This document shows, piece by piece, positions 40,253 to 41,832 of a stretch of 41,832 nt of DNA. The stretch comes from a virus. Under the pieces are notes generated by a model that saw nothing but the letters and a program-made list of their open reading frames with translations, was not told the origin of the DNA and ran no database searches. Both the position numbers and the translations under genes were made by a program. The stretch lies in the IMG/VR virus record IMGVR_UViG_3300036835_000598, positions 1-41,832 of that record, one strand, 5' to 3'. How positions within the stretch are numbered: position 1 is the first letter of the stretch; each line of letters begins with the position of its first letter.

Positions 40253-41032
40253 TCATGGATTGGTCCCGACGCCGGCGCCATCGCTGGGCGGGCTCGGCGG
40301 CGGCAGATTGGTGTCGCTGCCGGGGATGGTGCCGTCGGTACCAGTGCCGTCGGTACCAGTGCCGGTGTTGGCGTCGGTGCCGGTGCCGGTCTCGGTGCCG
40401 GTGTCCGGCTTGCCGTTCTTCTCCTTTTGGGCGTTGAGCCAATCCACCGGGATCTCGATGCCGTCGACCGACCCGGTGACCATGCACCAGCCTTCCTCCC
40501 AGGACGCGCGCAGGTCCTGATCCTTGTAGGGATAGGGGTTCTGGACGATGCTCTTGCCGGCCCTCGCCGCATCGCCGCCCTTCTCGCGCGCCTGCTCCAG
40601 CGTGTCCTTCGGCATATCCGGCTGCTGCTCGGCAGGCGACTCGTCCGGCAGGTCGAGCGGCTTGTTGACAAGTTCGCGGGCTGCCTGATCCGTCGCCGCC
40701 TGATCGGGCGATGGATGCTTGAACTGGTACTGTTCCTCCAGGAGCCGCAGCGCGCCGGGACCGAGCGGCACGCCGCCCAGCATGCCGAGCACGGCCTTGA
40801 GGATCTGCACCGAGGCCTCGAAGCTCTGGCGCTCGTCCTCGGTCTTCTTGCGCAGGCGCATGACGTGCTTCAGCGCGTCTGCCGGCGCGCCGGCAGCCTT
40901 GAGCGCCTTCCACTTGGCCTTGATCTTCTCCGAGACGCCGCTCTTTTCTTCTTCGAGCGCCTCGATGGCCTCGACCATCATCTTGATGTCGATGCGACCG
41001 GAGTTGTGCCCAATTCCAGGATCGTCCGTCAT
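40253..41032 (-). CDS. GapR (DUF2312)-like and Rmf-like fusion protein
   Basis: A 259-residue protein. Residues about 13-85 (MVEAIEALEEEKSGVSEKIK, ALKHVMRLRKKTEDERQSFE) have the helical pattern of GapR/DUF2312, the alphaproteobacterial protein that grips overtwisted DNA. Residues 145-183 (LEQAREKGGDAARAGKSIVQ, NPYPYKDQDLRASWEEGW) resemble the ribosome modulation factor/CrpP fold. A low-complexity Thr/Gly/Asp tail ends it. ATG 41032 has AGGAGT upstream. Combination not known to me; likely touches DNA topology or ribosomes, which is inference. Confidence 0.68.
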   Translation of the reverse strand: MTDDPGIGHNSGRIDIKMMVEAIEALEEEKSGVSEKIKAKWKALKAAGAPADALKHVMRLRKKTEDERQSFEASVQILKAVLGMLGGVPLGPGALRLLEEQYQFKHPSPDQAATDQAARELVNKPLDLPDESPAEQQPDMPKDTLEQAREKGGDAARAGKSIVQNPYPYKDQDLRASWEEGWCMVTGSVDGIEIPVDWLNAQKEKNGKPDTGTETGTGTDANTGTGTDGTGTDGTIPGSDTNLPPPSPPSDGAGVGTNP

Positions 41033-41085
41033 TCGAGCCCAACTCCTTTTGGTGGTCTGTCTGCGTGTTGAAAGCGAGCGGCCGA

Positions 41086-41448
41086 TTACTTCGAGGCCGC
41101 GCCGACACAAGCGTTCTGCTTGCGATCCCAGTAGTTGCCGACGCCGCACGTGCCAGGTGCTGCAGCGGGTGTCGTGGGTTTGGCCGGCTGCGCGGCAGCG
41201 GCCTTGGTCTTGCTGGCCTTGTGCTTGACGGCCCTGTTCTTGGCGGCTTTGGCCTTTTTCTGCGCCAGCCTGGTGGGACCTGCCGGCGGCGGCGTCTTCG
41301 GCTCCAGCGTGGGCGTGGGGGCTACCGGTGCCGGCGCCTGCGTTTGTGCCGGCACCGGTGCCGGCGCCGCCGGGACCGTCGTCTGGGCCATCGCGCCGGA
41401 GATTGCCGCCGTGCCGGCGAGCATTACGGCGAGGAAGATGTTGCGCAT
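41086..41448 (-). CDS. secreted Pro/Ala/Lys-rich protein with C-terminal Cys pair
   Basis: A 120-residue protein with signal peptide MRNIFLAVMLAGTAAISGAM, ending MAQ, a Pro/Ala-rich then Lys-rich low-complexity stretch, and a C-terminal PGTCGVGNYWDRKQNACVG motif with two Cys. GGAG lies nine bases upstream. Probably periplasmic or surface-associated. Confidence 0.65.
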   Translation of the reverse strand: MRNIFLAVMLAGTAAISGAMAQTTVPAAPAPVPAQTQAPAPVAPTPTLEPKTPPPAGPTRLAQKKAKAAKNRAVKHKASKTKAAAAQPAKPTTPAAAPGTCGVGNYWDRKQNACVGAASK

Positions 41449-41591
41449 GGGCGTCGTCTCCGAAAATTTGGGATGCGACCCGCTTAGCCTGCGTCGGCAT
41501 CTCGTGTCACGAGACAACGGCACACGCAGTCTCGCCACGGTGGAAATGTTGCCCGAGGGTGACTGTTGCCTGATCAACGCCGGGCTCCGCG

Positions 41592-41798
41592 TCAGCTGCC
41601 GATCTTCAGCTTGCCGTTGAGCGAGCACGCCATGCGGTGGCCGGTCGCCGGATCGATCCCGCGTTTCTTCAGCTCCTCTGCCGCCTCGATGAAATGCGCG
41701 CCGCGGGGCGGGAGCCAGTTCTTGATGCGTTCTGAGCACTCCGGGCACAGGCCCTGGGCGATCGCGGCGCGCTGCTGGTCGAGATCGGGCGGCGTCAT
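41592..41798 (-). CDS. small Cys-containing protein
   Basis: A 68-residue protein (MTPPDLDQQRAAIAQGLCPE) with CPEC and one later Cys. There is no clear ribosome site, but the start overlaps an upstream stop (ATGA), suggesting coupling. Unknown. Confidence 0.5.
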   Translation of the reverse strand: MTPPDLDQQRAAIAQGLCPECSERIKNWLPPRGAHFIEAAEELKKRGIDPATGHRMACSLNGKLKIGS

Positions 41799-41832
41799 CG
41801 CGGTGTCATTGGCGGTGTCATTGGCGGTGTCA
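41795..41832 (-). CDS. possible 3' end of an upstream gene (partial, runs off window)
   Basis: A frame entering from beyond the window ends MTPPMTPR with TGA at 41795-41797, overlapping the next ATG. It is made of a 12-bp tandem repeat, so coding status is uncertain. Confidence 0.3.
   Translation of the reverse strand, partial: TPPMTPPMTPR
41802..41832. repeat. 12-bp tandem repeat at the window edge
   Basis: GGTGTCATTGGC is repeated twice plus a partial third copy; it continues beyond the window. Confidence 0.75.

Noticed and set aside
41033-41500. N-terminal extension of the GapR/Rmf-like gene
   Set aside because: The extension is the shadow of the secreted protein at 41086-41448; the real start at 41032 has a ribosome site.
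1-41832. tRNA genes, CRISPR arrays, insertion sequences, integrase
   Set aside because: No cloverleaf-type TψC/anticodon patterns, spaced repeats or transposase/integrase motifs were seen on either strand by eye.

Overview
The window is one stretch of a high-GC, contractile-tailed (P2-like, myovirus-type) phage or prophage. The likely host is an alphaproteobacterium, probably of the Rhizobiales/Hyphomicrobiales: three outer-membrane beta-barrel genes are of Rhizobiales type (one porin has the typical CCADLEERIAELE start), one protein resembles the alphaproteobacterial GapR/DUF2312 family, and the late genes follow P2 order. No head, terminase, integrase, attachment site, tRNA or CRISPR was found, so lytic or prophage status cannot be decided from this piece.

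Layout. (1) 1-7594, + strand: a virion protein with repeats, tail protein I, a large baseplate or fibre protein, a small protein, and a tail fibre with a self-cleaving S74 chaperone. (2) 7611-11181, + strand: the most unusual part. Three paralogous proteins of 74-81 residues, two ending in alternating Asn/Asp-Cys tracts, are followed by an unknown protein with an Ig-like C-terminus, a 2OG-Fe(II) oxygenase and a complete radical SAM/SPASM enzyme. It looks like a phage-borne peptide-modification (RiPP-like) cassette acting on small tail-associated proteins. (3) 11185-13777: a mostly minus-strand accessory island with a lipoprotein, a small protein, a plus-strand XRE regulator and an outer-membrane protein. 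(4) 13990-24707, + strand: tail sheath, tail tube, E/E' chaperone with a -1 frameshift site, a second minus-strand accessory island (17657-18925), tape measure, U, X and D. (5) 24781-29364, + strand: an AT-hook-like protein, membrane proteins, GH19 endolysin, overlapping Rz/Rz1-like spanins and small membrane proteins. (6) 29453-41832, - strand: accessory and metabolic genes, including dCTP deaminase, dUTPase, a calcineurin-like phosphoesterase, a porin and a second OmpA-like barrel, RmuC, a MazG-like pyrophosphohydrolase, an AAA+ ATPase, a GapR-like/Rmf-like fusion and small secreted or zinc-type proteins.

How it fits together. The + strand genes are late functions: tail assembly, host recognition and lysis. 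The peptide-modification genes sit directly behind the tail fibre in closely spaced, partly overlapping translation units, so the simplest reading is that the small Cys-tailed proteins are virion tip components matured before assembly. The - strand genes look like earlier functions (nucleotide pool control, DNA transactions) plus cell-surface genes that could change the infected cell's outer membrane. All functional statements are from reading the sequence; no database search was possible.
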